The notes: generated by a model from the sequence alone, not told the origin. A stretch of DNA of 64,000 nt from Ovoidimarina sediminis (GCF_032586175.1 NZ_JAWHTE010000012.1:1-64000); one strand, 5' to 3'. Numbered from the stretch's first letter, positions 41,545-50,331 are shown. Program-made: numbers and translations.

Positions 41545-43512
41545 ATGTCGCACCCGCAGAAAGATCGCCCCTGGCTGTTTCGCACCTATGCCGGGCATTC
41601 GACCGCGAAAGCGTCGAACGAACTCTACCGCACGAACCTCGCGAAAGGGCAGACGGGGCTTTCCGTGGCCTTCGATCTGCCGACCCAGACGGGCTATGAC
41701 AGCGACCATACGCTCGCACGCGGCGAGGTTGGCAAGGTCGGCGTTCCGATCGCTCACTTGGGCGACATGCGCACGCTTTTCGATCAGATCCCGCTCGAGG
41801 AAATGAACACCTCGATGACGATCAACGCCACCGCGCCGTGGCTCCTCGCCCTCTACATAGCGGCCGCCGAGGAACAGGGCGCCGATATCTCCAAGCTTCA
41901 GGGCACGGTCCAGAACGACATCATCAAGGAATACCTTTCGCGCGGCACCTACGTCTGTCCGCCTGAACCCTCGCTTCGGATGATCACCGATGTCGCCGCC
42001 TACACGCGCGCGCATCTTCCGCGCTGGAACCCGATGAACGTCTGCTCCTACCACTTGCAGGAAGCCGGCGCGACGCCGGAACAGGAACTCGCCTTCGCCC
42101 TCGCAACCGCCACCGCCGTTCTCGACGACCTGAAAGAGAAAGTCGCGCCAGAGCATTTCCCGGCCATGGTCGGCCGCATTTCGTTCTTCGTGAATGCCGG
42201 TATCCGGTTCGTCACGGAACTCTGCAAGATGCGGGCCTTTGTCGAGCTCTGGGATGAAATCTGCGAAATCCGCTACGGCGTCGAAGATCCGAAATTCCGC
42301 CGTTTCCGCTATGGCGTTCAGGTCAATTCCCTCGGCCTCACCGAACAGCAGCCCGAAAACAACGTCTATCGAATCCTCCTCGAAATGCTGGCGGTGACGC
42401 TTTCGAAGAACGCCCGCGCCCGCGCCGTGCAATTGCCGGCCTGGAACGAGGCGCTCGGATTGCCCCGGCCATGGGATCAGCAATGGTCGCTTAGGATGCA
42501 GCAGATCCTGGCTTTCGAAACCGACCTTCTGGAATACGACGATCTCTTCGACGGAAACCCGACCATCACCCGCAAGGTCGACAAGCTGAAGGACGGCGCG
42601 CGCACCGAACTCGCACAGATCGACGCGATGGGCGGCGCAATCCGCGCCATCGAGTACATGAAATCGCGGCTGGTGGAAGCGAATGCGGCGCGCATCTCCA
42701 GTATCGAGGCGGGCGATACCGTCGTGGTTGGCGTCAACAGTTTCACAGGTGCCGAACCAAGTCCGCTCACTTCCGGCCCCGATGCCATCATGGTGGCCGA
42801 TCCCGAGGCAGAGGCCGATCAGATCGCCCGGCTCGACGCCTGGCGCGCGGCCCGTGACGACGCGGCAGTGCGCACGGCCCTCGCCGATCTTAGGACGGCG
42901 GCGCAGGACGGAACCAACATCATGCCCGCCTCCATCGCCGCCGCCCGTGCCGGCGCCACGACGGGCGAATGGGGCGACGTGGTACGTGGCGTCTTCGGCC
43001 AGTACCGCGCGCCCACAGGTGTCTCCTCTTCGCCATCGAACCAGACAGAGGATCTCGACGACCTGCGCGCGCTGGTCGACGCGGTTTCCGATCGCCTCGG
43101 GCGCCGCCTGAAATTCCTCATCGGCAAACCAGGCCTCGACGGCCATTCCAACGGCGCCGAACAGATCGCCACCCGTGCCCGCGATTGCGGAATGGATATC
43201 ACCTATGACGGAATACGCCTGACACCTTCGGAAATTGCCGATGCCGCAGAATCGGAAAATGCCCATGTAATCGGCCTTTCAATTCTATCGGGAAGCCATG
43301 TTCCACTGGTGAATGAGCTAATTAACGAATTGAACAACCGGGGGTTGGGCCACACCCCGGTTATTGTCGGTGGGATCATTCCGGATTCAGATCTGGAAAA
43401 ACTCCGCACCATGGGCGTCGCAAAAATATATACACCGAAAGACTTTCGATTGAACGAGATCATGCGCGATATTGTGATGCTCGCGGAACCCAATCCAGTC
43501 GCAGCGGAATAG
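41545..43512 (+). CDS. ecm: Ethylmalonyl-CoA mutase
   Basis: This 655-aa coenzyme-B12-dependent mutase converts (2R)-ethylmalonyl-CoA to (2S)-methylsuccinyl-CoA. The catalytic TIM-barrel domain (about 1-480) opens with PWLFRTYAGHSTAKASNELY and has GLSVAFDLPTQTGYDSDH and MNTSMTINATAPWLLALY. The C-terminal B12 domain has the base-off His ligand in GKPGLDGHSNGAEQI and GLSILSGSH and GGIIPDSDLEKL. GAGG lies before the ATG. The 3' third of the B12 domain (from about 43200) is more AT-rich than the rest of the gene. Confidence 0.97.
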   Translation: MSHPQKDRPWLFRTYAGHSTAKASNELYRTNLAKGQTGLSVAFDLPTQTGYDSDHTLARGEVGKVGVPIAHLGDMRTLFDQIPLEEMNTSMTINATAPWLLALYIAAAEEQGADISKLQGTVQNDIIKEYLSRGTYVCPPEPSLRMITDVAAYTRAHLPRWNPMNVCSYHLQEAGATPEQELAFALATATAVLDDLKEKVAPEHFPAMVGRISFFVNAGIRFVTELCKMRAFVELWDEICEIRYGVEDPKFRRFRYGVQVNSLGLTEQQPENNVYRILLEMLAVTLSKNARARAVQLPAWNEALGLPRPWDQQWSLRMQQILAFETDLLEYDDLFDGNPTITRKVDKLKDGARTELAQIDAMGGAIRAIEYMKSRLVEANAARISSIEAGDTVVVGVNSFTGAEPSPLTSGPDAIMVADPEAEADQIARLDAWRAARDDAAVRTALADLRTAAQDGTNIMPASIAAARAGATTGEWGDVVRGVFGQYRAPTGVSSSPSNQTEDLDDLRALVDAVSDRLGRRLKFLIGKPGLDGHSNGAEQIATRARDCGMDITYDGIRLTPSEIADAAESENAHVIGLSILSGSHVPLVNELINELNNRGLGHTPVIVGGIIPDSDLEKLRTMGVAKIYTPKDFRLNEIMRDIVMLAEPNPVAAE

Positions 43513-43584
43513 TTTGGAAACGAAATATTTGCCATTTTGAATTTATCCGCTTATTCCGTCCCAAATGGAAATGGAGGATTCGGC

Positions 43585-43908
43585 GTGGCAGTAGACCTTA
43601 AGAAAATGAGCGACAAGGAGTTGGACAAACTCAGTGCAAATGTCGCGAAAGAGCAGGCATCTCGGAAAAAGAGCAAACTGAAAGAAGCACGTGCTGCAGC
43701 GGAAGCGGCGGCCAAGAAACTGGGCTTTTCGCTGACCGAGCTTGTCTCGCAGCAGAAAGCCAAACCGGCGGCGAAGCGCGCCCCGGCCAAGGCGAAGTAC
43801 GCCAATCCTGCTGATCCCAAGCAGACCTGGACGGGCCGCGGGCGTCAGCCGGTCTGGTTCAAGGATGCGGTCGCGAAAGGCGCCGATCCGAAATCCATGG
43901 AAATCTGA
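43585..43908 (+). CDS. H-NS family DNA-binding protein, HvrA type
   Basis: This 107-aa nucleoid protein has an N-terminal oligomerisation helix (LKKMSDKELDKLSANVAKEQASRKKSKLKEAR), a Lys/Ala/Pro linker (KPAAKRAPAKAK) and the H-NS C-terminal DNA-binding part with the hook motif WTGRGRQPVWFKDAV. HvrA of Rhodobacter capsulatus is the model for this class. GTG 43585 is used because GGAGG lies 7 bases before it; the frame from ATG 43537 adds a Gly/Asn-rich stretch without a ribosome site. A strong terminator follows. Confidence 0.93.
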   Translation: MAVDLKKMSDKELDKLSANVAKEQASRKKSKLKEARAAAEAAAKKLGFSLTELVSQQKAKPAAKRAPAKAKYANPADPKQTWTGRGRQPVWFKDAVAKGADPKSMEI

Positions 43909-43941
43909 CACCTCTGTCCCGCAGGGATGAAGGCGATCGCG

Positions 43942-43968
43942 AAGGGCCGGCACCGCCGGCCCTTTCCA
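43942..43968 (+). terminator. Terminator of the H-NS-like gene
   Basis: AAGGGCCGGC (43942-43951) pairs with 43955-43964 around ACC and is followed by TTTCC (the last stem bases already include two T). Confidence 0.8.
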
Positions 43969-43984
43969 TTCGGGCCTGCATGCC

Positions 43985-44017
43985 TATGATCCTCCCGAAT
44001 TTCGCAGGAGGATCATA
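43985..44017 (+). promoter_or_regulatory. Perfect hairpin hiding the deoD ribosome site
   Basis: TATGATCCTCC (43985-43995) pairs perfectly with GGAGGATCATA (44007-44017) around an 11-base loop. The only Shine-Dalgarno sequence for deoD, GGAGG 44007-44011, lies entirely in the 3' arm, 12 bases before ATG 44024. The stem could act as a switch, a thermometer or a protein target; as DNA it could be an operator. Confidence 0.6.
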
Positions 44018-44023
44018 CGCCCA

Positions 44024-44728
44024 ATGACCATCCACATCGGTGCAGCGCCCGGCGACATCGCCGAAACCGTGCTTATGCCCGGCGATCCCTACCGCGCCCG
44101 CTGGGCGGCGGATACGTTTCTCGACGCACCAAGGCTCGTGAACGAGGTACGCGGCATGCTGGGCTTCACCGGAACGTGGCGCGGCAACCCTGTAACGATC
44201 CATGGCTCCGGCATGGGCATGCCCAGCCTCTCGATCTACGCCAACGAACTCATCCGCGATTACGGCGCAAAGACGCTGATCCGCATCGGCTCCTGCGGCG
44301 GGATGCAGGAAAGCGTGGGCATCCGCGACGTGATCCTCGCTATGACGTCATCGTCCCTCTCCACCCCCTCGCGCGGCATCTTCCGCGAACTGAACTTCGC
44401 GCCTTCGGCCGACTGGGGCCTTCTGAAGGCCGCCCACGATGCCGCCGTAGCGAAGGGCACGACCGTGCATGTCGGCGGCATCTATTCGTCGGATGTCTTC
44501 TATGACGAACGCCCCGACCTCAACGAACAGATGACGCGCCACGGCATCCTCGGGGTCGAGATGGAGGCAGCCGAACTCTATACCCTCGCCGCCCGCCACG
44601 GCCGCCGCGCGCTCGCCGTGCTCACGGTCTCCGATCACCTGATCACCGGAGAAGCGCTTCCCTCCGAGGACCGCGAGAAATCCTTCGGCGACATGGTCGA
44701 AATCGCCCTCGAGGCGGCATTCACGTAA
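44024..44728 (+). CDS. deoD: Purine nucleoside phosphorylase, DeoD type
   Basis: This 234-aa enzyme phosphorolyses purine (deoxy)nucleosides to base and (deoxy)ribose-1-phosphate. DeoD signatures: the N-terminal HIGAAPGDIAETVLMPGDPYRA, phosphate site GSGMGMPSLSIYANEL, IRIGSCGGMQ, the substrate Glu in GVEMEAAELYTLAARHG and the proton-donating Asp in LTVSDHLITGE. It feeds deoxyribose phosphate towards DeoC, whose operon is elsewhere in the window. Translation start is under a strong hairpin. Confidence 0.96.
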   Translation: MTIHIGAAPGDIAETVLMPGDPYRARWAADTFLDAPRLVNEVRGMLGFTGTWRGNPVTIHGSGMGMPSLSIYANELIRDYGAKTLIRIGSCGGMQESVGIRDVILAMTSSSLSTPSRGIFRELNFAPSADWGLLKAAHDAAVAKGTTVHVGGIYSSDVFYDERPDLNEQMTRHGILGVEMEAAELYTLAARHGRRALAVLTVSDHLITGEALPSEDREKSFGDMVEIALEAAFT

Positions 44729-44745
44729 GACTTGAGGTGTACCCC

Positions 44746-45723
44746 ATGAAAACCCGCTCCCTCTCCGGCCATCAGGTCGGCGCTGTCGGCCTCGGCTGCA
44801 TGAGCTTCGGCGGCATCTACGGTGGCACGACCGAGGAAGAAAGCCAGGATTGCCTCGCCGCCGCTGTCGAGCTTGGTGTCGATCACTGGGACGTGGCCGA
44901 GATCTACGGCATGGGCCATTGCGAAACCATGATCGGCCGCTTCCTCGCCAGCCATCCCGCCGATGTGAAGATCGCCACCAAGGCCGGCATCTACATGGAG
45001 CCGGAGCGCCATTATTCGAACGCCCCCGACACGCTCCGTGCCTCTCTCGAAGGCTCGCTGAAGCGCCTCGGCCGCGACAAGGTCGAACTCTTCTACATCC
45101 ACCGCCGCGAAGCCGAGCGCGCGGTGGAAGAGGTGGTCGAAACCCTCGTCGGCTTCATCGAAGAAGGTCTCATCGACACGATCGGCTTCTCCGAAATCGC
45201 CCCCTCCACGCTCCGCCGCGCCGCCGCCGTCCACCCGGTCGCGGCAGTGCAAAGTGAATACTCACTCTGGACCCGTGACCCCGAGCTTGGGATGATTCAG
45301 GCCTGCCGCGAGCTTGGCACCGCCTTCGTCGCTTTTTCGCCGGTCGCCCGCGGCATGCTGGCCGATCGCTTCCCCGATCCCACAACCTTTCCCGAAGGCG
45401 ATTTTCGCAGCCCGAACCCCCGCTTCATCGAGCCGAACTATTCCTACAACTGCGAAGTGCTGCGCCCCTTCCAGGCCTTCTGCGCCTCCCGCGGCTGGTC
45501 CACGTCGGCCGCCGCCATCGCCTGGACACTCGACCAGGGCGATCACGTCATCCCGATCCCCGGCACCCGAACAGCTGCGCATCTTCGCGATCTGGCTGCT
45601 GGCGCTGCGATCGCCTTTACCGAGGACGACCGGGCCGAAATCGCGCGCCTTCTGCCGGTCGGCTTCGCCCATGGGTCCCGCTATTCCGATGCCCAGTGGT
45701 ACGGGGTCGAACGCTACGGCTGA
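44746..45723 (+). CDS. Aldo/keto reductase
   Basis: This 325-aa NADPH-dependent TIM-barrel enzyme has the family active-site set: Asp and Tyr in HWDVAEIYGMG, Lys in VKIATKAG and His in ELFYIHRRE. It also has VQSEYSLWTRDPE and FVAFSPVARGML, typical of the AKR11/13 group. The cofactor site is near IPIPGTRTAAHLRD. ATG 44746 with GAGG is preferred to GTG 44737. Substrate unknown. It follows deoD by 17 bp and may reduce a sugar or aldehyde from nucleoside breakdown (inference). Confidence 0.92.
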   Translation: MKTRSLSGHQVGAVGLGCMSFGGIYGGTTEEESQDCLAAAVELGVDHWDVAEIYGMGHCETMIGRFLASHPADVKIATKAGIYMEPERHYSNAPDTLRASLEGSLKRLGRDKVELFYIHRREAERAVEEVVETLVGFIEEGLIDTIGFSEIAPSTLRRAAAVHPVAAVQSEYSLWTRDPELGMIQACRELGTAFVAFSPVARGMLADRFPDPTTFPEGDFRSPNPRFIEPNYSYNCEVLRPFQAFCASRGWSTSAAAIAWTLDQGDHVIPIPGTRTAAHLRDLAAGAAIAFTEDDRAEIARLLPVGFAHGSRYSDAQWYGVERYG

Positions 45724-45902
45724 AGGTCTTTCAAACACACACGCGGCGGCCCCTCCGCGACCTCGGCCCCGCAAAAGGCGCAGCGCCAGATGCCGCGCCT
45801 GCGATCCTCACGCCAGCGGCACGCCCGCGTCAGCGTCGTGCGCCGCCACCGCCACCAGAGGTAGGCAAGAACGCCGACGAGGAGGAGAAGCAGGATCGGC
45901 AC
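45714..45902 (-). CDS. Small membrane protein with zinc-ribbon-like CxxC
   Basis: This 62-aa protein starts at GTG 45902 with a membrane helix (PILLLLLVGVLAYLWWRWRR), a basic stretch (TTLTRACRWREDRRRGIWR) and CAFCGAEVAEGPPRVCLKDL, a CxxC plus a later Cys as in half of a zinc ribbon. GAGG lies 5 bases upstream, and the start is 7 bp after the stop of the ZIP transporter gene, so it is the second gene of that unit. Its end overlaps the convergent reductase gene by 10 bp. Function unknown. Confidence 0.7.
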   Translation of the reverse strand: MPILLLLLVGVLAYLWWRWRRTTLTRACRWREDRRRGIWRCAFCGAEVAEGPPRVCLKDLQP

Positions 45903-45909
45903 AGGCGCC

Positions 45910-46614
45910 TCACGCCGTCGCCAGGTGGCCCGCAAGGCCCAATGCGAACCCGGCCACGGCCCCAAGGGGCGGGCGCCAGTCGCCCGGAAGCGGGGTCTGC
46001 GGTGCGATGTCCTGGAATATGAGGTAAAGGATCCCGCCCGACGAAAAGACCATGATGCCCCCCAGGATGCCGGGACGCTCCAGCAAGAAGATCTGCCCCG
46101 TCGCGGCACAGACCGGCCCGAGAAGCGCCAGCGCCCCGAACAGAAGAATGATCTTCCGCGCCGGCACCCGCGCGCCCTCCTCAATCTCGCGGAACGACGA
46201 AAACCCCTCGGGCAGATTCTGCAAGAAAATCAGGCCCGCCAGAAGAACGGATGTCCCCGGATCAACCACGAAAAGCGCGCCCAGCGCCGCGGCCTCCGGC
46301 ACATAGTCAAGAAGCATCGCCAGAAGCTGCGATCCAGCCCCGCCCCGCGCCGCCAGTGCCTGATCGATCGCGAAGAAAGCCAGCCCCCCAGCCACGAACA
46401 GAAGCACTGTCCAGGGGCCGCCAAGGCTTTCGGCCCCTTCCGGCACGAGGACAAGCGCCACCGCCGACAAAAGCGCGCCGCCACCCAGCGCGGTTATGAA
46501 ATGAAAGGTCGGCGGATGAAGCCGCCGCTCCATCACATGGGCAAGCCCGGCCCCCAGTGGCATCGCAAGCCCCGCCACACCGGCAAGGATCATCGCTGTC
46601 GCAAGCGGATCCAC
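45910..46614 (-). CDS. ZIP family metal transporter
   Basis: This 234-aa membrane protein has about eight helices. The helix IV/V metal motifs are present in the form IFLQNLPEGFSSF and LLDYVPEAAALGALF, the second and third helices carry the Gly-rich GGGALLSAVALVLVPEG, and a late FSSGGILYLIFQDIAPQ follows. ZIP proteins bring zinc, iron or manganese into the cell; the Gln in QNLPEG in place of the common His may change selectivity. It lies 15 bp after sdhB in the same direction. Confidence 0.88.
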   Translation of the reverse strand: MDPLATAMILAGVAGLAMPLGAGLAHVMERRLHPPTFHFITALGGGALLSAVALVLVPEGAESLGGPWTVLLFVAGGLAFFAIDQALAARGGAGSQLLAMLLDYVPEAAALGALFVVDPGTSVLLAGLIFLQNLPEGFSSFREIEEGARVPARKIILLFGALALLGPVCAATGQIFLLERPGILGGIMVFSSGGILYLIFQDIAPQTPLPGDWRPPLGAVAGFALGLAGHLATA

Positions 46615-46629
46615 CGCTTCGGCGCCGCA

Positions 46630-47409
46630 TCACACCTGCCGTTCGACCATCATCTTCTTGATCTCCGCGATCGCCTTCGCCGGGTTCAATCCCTTGGGGC
46701 AGGTCTTCGCGCAGTTCATGATCGTGTGGCAGCGGTAAAGCTTGAAGGGATCTTCTAGGTCATCCAGCCGCTCGCCCGTCGCCTCGTCCCGGCTGTCGAT
46801 GATCCACCGATAGGCGTGCAGAAGCGCCGCGGGGCCGAGGTAACGGTCCCCGTTCCACCAGTAGCTCGGGCAGGCGGTGGAACACGACGCGCACATCACG
46901 CATTCATAAAGACCATCGAGCTTCCTGCGATCCTCGATCGACTGCTTCCACTCGTGCTCGGGCCGCCGCGTCTTCGTCTCCAGCCACGGCATGATCGAGG
47001 CATGCTGCGCATAGAAATGCGTAAGGTCCGGGATCAGGTCCTTCACCACCGGCATGTGCGGCAGAGGATAGATCTTCACGTCCCCCTTTATCTCGTCCAT
47101 GCCATAGATGCAGGCCAGCGTGTTGATCCCGTCGATATTCATCGCGCACGACCCGCAGATGCCTTCGCGGCACGACCGCCGGAATGTCAGCGTCGGGTCG
47201 ATCTCGTTCTTGATCTTGATCAGCGCGTCCAGAACCATCGGCCCGCAAGTGTCCATGTCGACAAAATAGGTGTCGACACGCGGGTTTTCTCCGCTGTCGG
47301 GATCCCAGCGGTAGATCTGGAAAGTTCTTACGTTTTTTGCCCCTTCGGGCTTGGGCCAGGTCTTGCCGGTTGTGATCCGGCTGTTCTTGGGAAGCGCTAG
47401 CTCAACCAT
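46630..47409 (-). CDS. sdhB: Succinate dehydrogenase iron-sulfur subunit
   Basis: This 259-aa subunit carries electrons from SdhA flavin to ubiquinone through [2Fe-2S], [4Fe-4S] and [3Fe-4S] centres. Cys clusters: CREGICGSCAMNI, CASCSTACPSYWW and CHTIMNCAKTCPKGLNPAKAI. The N-terminal 2Fe-2S ferredoxin domain has DTCGPMVLDALIKIKNE. GAGAGGAAAAG precedes the ATG. It is separated from sdhA by a lipoprotein gene, an arrangement seen in Rhodobacterales. Confidence 0.99.
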   Translation of the reverse strand: MVELALPKNSRITTGKTWPKPEGAKNVRTFQIYRWDPDSGENPRVDTYFVDMDTCGPMVLDALIKIKNEIDPTLTFRRSCREGICGSCAMNIDGINTLACIYGMDEIKGDVKIYPLPHMPVVKDLIPDLTHFYAQHASIMPWLETKTRRPEHEWKQSIEDRRKLDGLYECVMCASCSTACPSYWWNGDRYLGPAALLHAYRWIIDSRDEATGERLDDLEDPFKLYRCHTIMNCAKTCPKGLNPAKAIAEIKKMMVERQV

Positions 47410-47430
47410 GTCTTTTCCTCTCGCTCCGGA

Positions 47431-47748
47431 TCACATCATGCCCAACGGCACGCCGGCATCCGAAATGCAGGCCTGCGTTCCGGGCCGGTTCACGATCCGC
47501 ACGATCATGATGTTGTCCCGCCCGGTCACGCCTTCGATGGCGGCCTGCAGGATCCGGGTGGATTCTTCTTCATTCGCATTGTCGATCACGCATTGGACGA
47601 CGGGCGGCGCTGGGACCAGCGGGTATTCCTTCGACACGACCTCCTGGATCGCGGGCCTCATCGCATCGCCCACCATCTGCTCTCCCACCTCGGGGTCGGT
47701 GCAGGCCGCAAGCACGGCGAGACAGGCGAAACCGGCAAGATACCGCAT
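47431..47748 (-). CDS. Putative lipoprotein between sdhA and sdhB
   Basis: This 105-aa exported protein has a lipobox LAVLAAC with the lipid-carrying Cys at 16. The mature part has helix-rich text (EVGEQMVGDAMRPAIQEVVSKEYPLVPAPPVVQCVIDNA) and two further Cys (VQCVIDN, QACISDAG) that may bond. The start shares its A with the sdhA stop (TGATG). It may help assemble or anchor the complex on the periplasmic side, but nothing shows this. Confidence 0.8.
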   Translation of the reverse strand: MRYLAGFACLAVLAACTDPEVGEQMVGDAMRPAIQEVVSKEYPLVPAPPVVQCVIDNANEEESTRILQAAIEGVTGRDNIMIVRIVNRPGTQACISDAGVPLGMM

Positions 47749-49550
47749 CAGTACACCCGCGCCTTGGGGGCGATCTTTTTCAAATCGATCCCGCCTTCAT
47801 TATGGCCGAGAAGCGGGTTCAGATGCACCGGACGGTAATCCAGTTCCACCTTGCCGTTCACCCAGGCGAGCGTGTGCTTGCGCCATTCCGTGTCGTCCCT
47901 GTCGGGATAGTCTTCATGCGCGTGCGCACCGCGGCTTTCCTTCCGCGCCTCCGCCGAAACGATGGTGGCCAGCGCGTTCGGCATCAGGTTCGTCAGTTCC
48001 AGCGTCTCCATCAGGTCGCTGTTCCAGATCATGCTCCGGTCGGTGACGCTGATATCGTCCATCTTGCCCGCTACCGCGTACATCTTCTCGACACCTTCCG
48101 AGAGCGTCTTGTCGGTGCGGAAGACGGCGGCGTCGGCTTGCATCGTCTTCTGCATCTCAAGCCGCAACTCCGCCGTCGAAATCGTGCCCTTCGCGTGCCT
48201 GAGATCGTCGAACCGGCCCAGCGCCTTGTCGATCGACTCCGTGTTGAGCGTCGGGTTCGGGCCATCGGCGTCGACGATCTCGCCCGCCTTGATCGCGGCG
48301 GCGCGGCCAAAAACCACGAGGTCGATAAGGCTGTTCGATCCAAGACGGTTCGCCCCATGCACGCTGGCACAGCCCGCCTCGCCCACGGCCATCAGGCCGG
48401 GCGCGATCGCATCGGGATCGTCCTTCGTCGGGTTCAGCACCTCGCCCCAGTAATTCGTCGGGATCCCGCCCATGTTGTAATGCACGGTCGGCAAAACCGG
48501 GATCGGCTCCTTCGTCAGGTCGACGCCAGCGAAGATCCGCGCGCTTTCCGAGATGCCCGGCAGGCGCTCGGCCAGCGTCTCGGGCGGCAGGTGGTTGAGG
48601 TGGAGGTGAATGTGATCACCGTCCTCGCCCACACCCCGGCCTTCCCGGATCTCCAGCGTCATGCAGCGCGACACCACATCGCGCGAGGCGAGATCCTTGT
48701 AGGTCGGCGCATAGCGCTCCATGAACCGCTCGCCCTCGGAATTGGTGAGGTATCCGCCCTCGCCGCGCGCGCCTTCCGTGATGAGGCAGCCGGATCCGTA
48801 GATCCCCGTGGGATGGAACTGCACGAATTCCATGTCCTGCAACGGCAGGCCCGCGCGCGCCACCATGCCACCTCCGTCACCGGTGCAGGTATGCGCGCTT
48901 GTCGCACTGAAATAGGCGCGCCCATAGCCGCCGGTGGCCAAGACCGTCATCTTCGCGTTGAAGACATGGATCGTGCCGTCGTCCAGCTTCCATGCGACGA
49001 CCCCCTGGCACACGCCGTCCTCCGACATGATCAGATCGATCGCGAAATATTCGATGAAGAACTCCGCGTCGTTCTTCAGGCTCTGCCCATACAACGTGTG
49101 CAGGATCGCGTGCCCCGTCCGGTCGGCGGCGGCACAGGTCCGCTGCACCGGCGGGCCCTCCCCGAATTCGGTCGTATGGCCGCCGAAGGGGCGCTGATAG
49201 ATCTTGCCTTCTTCGGTCCGCGAAAACGGCACGCCGTAATGCTCAAGCTCGTAAACCGCCTTCGGCGCCTCCCGGGCGAGGTATTCCATCGCGTCGGTAT
49301 CGCCCAGCCAGTCCGAACCCTTGACGGTATCGTACATGTGCCACTGCCAGCTGTCGGGGCCCATGTTGCCCAGGGACGCGGCGATGCCTCCCTGCGCCGC
49401 CACTGTATGCGAGCGCGTCGGGAACACTTTGGTAATGCAGGCGGTCTTCAGCCCCTGCTCCGCCATCCCCAGCGTCGCGCGAAGCCCCGATCCCCCGGCC
49501 CCCACCACGACGACGTCATAGGTGTGGGTGTGATAGTCGTACTCGGCCAT
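47748..49550 (-). CDS. sdhA: Succinate dehydrogenase flavoprotein subunit
   Basis: This 600-aa subunit oxidises succinate to fumarate with covalently bound FAD. Seen: the Rossmann motif VVVVGAGGSGLRATLGMAEQG, the FAD-His in PTRSHTVAAQGGI, the substrate region HTCTGDGGGMVARAG, FMERYAPTYKDLASRDVVSR with catalytic Arg, and TVHYNMGGIPTNY. Full family length. It lies in the order sdhC-D-A-lipoprotein-B. Expression is expected from the promoter before sdhC, with a pair of TGTGATCACA palindromes upstream. Confidence 0.99.
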   Translation of the reverse strand: MAEYDYHTHTYDVVVVGAGGSGLRATLGMAEQGLKTACITKVFPTRSHTVAAQGGIAASLGNMGPDSWQWHMYDTVKGSDWLGDTDAMEYLAREAPKAVYELEHYGVPFSRTEEGKIYQRPFGGHTTEFGEGPPVQRTCAAADRTGHAILHTLYGQSLKNDAEFFIEYFAIDLIMSEDGVCQGVVAWKLDDGTIHVFNAKMTVLATGGYGRAYFSATSAHTCTGDGGGMVARAGLPLQDMEFVQFHPTGIYGSGCLITEGARGEGGYLTNSEGERFMERYAPTYKDLASRDVVSRCMTLEIREGRGVGEDGDHIHLHLNHLPPETLAERLPGISESARIFAGVDLTKEPIPVLPTVHYNMGGIPTNYWGEVLNPTKDDPDAIAPGLMAVGEAGCASVHGANRLGSNSLIDLVVFGRAAAIKAGEIVDADGPNPTLNTESIDKALGRFDDLRHAKGTISTAELRLEMQKTMQADAAVFRTDKTLSEGVEKMYAVAGKMDDISVTDRSMIWNSDLMETLELTNLMPNALATIVSAEARKESRGAHAHEDYPDRDDTEWRKHTLAWVNGKVELDYRPVHLNPLLGHNEGGIDLKKIAPKARVY

Positions 49551-49563
49551 TCCGGCCCTCCCC

Positions 49564-49935
49564 TTAGAGCGCCAGCCGGACCAGGGCGAAAAGCCCGGTC
49601 GCCATGGCGGCGTAACTCAGACAGATCATCGCGACGATCAGAACCTTGCGGGTCAGACCGTGCGTGTAATCCTCGATCAGAACCTGCACGCCCCCCTTGA
49701 AGTGCAGGAAACCCACGACGATCGTCAGCGCCGCGACGATCGCGGGGAAGGGCCGCGCGAAATAGGCCACCACATCGGCATGCGGCTGGCCCAGCATCGG
49801 CCCGAACGTGAACACGAAGAGCGGAACCAGGATCAAAAGCCCCACCGAGGATTTCGACATCGCAATGTGATGCTCCGTCCCCGCCCGGGCCGACCCCATT
49901 CCCACGGCGCGCTTGCGATCGGTCAGAAATGCCAT
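49564..49935 (-). CDS. sdhD: Succinate dehydrogenase membrane anchor subunit
   Basis: This 123-aa inner-membrane protein has three hydrophobic helices. A basic N-terminus (DRKRAVGMGSARAGTEHHIAMSKSSVGL) is followed by the quinone/haem region GFLHFKGGVQVLIEDYTHG, which carries the conserved His and the Asp-Tyr pair of the ubiquinone site. It anchors SdhAB with SdhC and forms part of the haem b pocket. It begins 12 bp after sdhC. Confidence 0.95.
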   Translation of the reverse strand: MAFLTDRKRAVGMGSARAGTEHHIAMSKSSVGLLILVPLFVFTFGPMLGQPHADVVAYFARPFPAIVAALTIVVGFLHFKGGVQVLIEDYTHGLTRKVLIVAMICLSYAAMATGLFALVRLAL

Positions 49936-49947
49936 GTGCCTGCCTCC

Positions 49948-50331
49948 TCAGACCGCGATCACGGTGATGAACGTCAGGATCACGGAACCCGCGATGCAGG
50001 CGATCCCCATCTTCTCGGCGGTCTCGACATCAAGGCCATACCCCTGGTCCCAGATCAGGTGCCTGAGCCCCGCCAGCGCATGGTACCAGAGGCCCAGCAC
50101 CGACAGCGTCATCACCAGGTCCCCGAACCACGACGTCACGATCCCGTCCACCGTCGCGAAATACTCCGCCGAAGTCGCAGCAGCCAGAAGCCACCACACC
50201 ACCAGAAGCGCCCCGACCAGAAGCGCGTTCCCGGTGATCCGCGTCAGGATCGAGGTCATCGAGGTCAGCTGCGGGCGATACACCGTCAGGTGCGGCGACA
50301 ACGGGCGGTCGCCCCGGTTCACGTCAGCCAT
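49948..50331 (-). CDS. sdhC: Succinate dehydrogenase cytochrome b556 subunit
   Basis: This 127-aa inner-membrane protein has three helices. The N-terminal family motif is RPLSPHLTVYRPQLTSMTSILTRITG with quinone-site Ser and Arg, and the haem His is in LGLWYHALAGLRHLIWD. ATG 50331 with AGGAAGGGA is chosen over a longer frame with a non-family extension. It is the first gene of the operon; a possible promoter (GTGACA, 16 bp, TATGAC) lies about 40-75 bp upstream, and operators at 50465-50495. Confidence 0.96.
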   Translation of the reverse strand: MADVNRGDRPLSPHLTVYRPQLTSMTSILTRITGNALLVGALLVVWWLLAAATSAEYFATVDGIVTSWFGDLVMTLSVLGLWYHALAGLRHLIWDQGYGLDVETAEKMGIACIAGSVILTFITVIAV

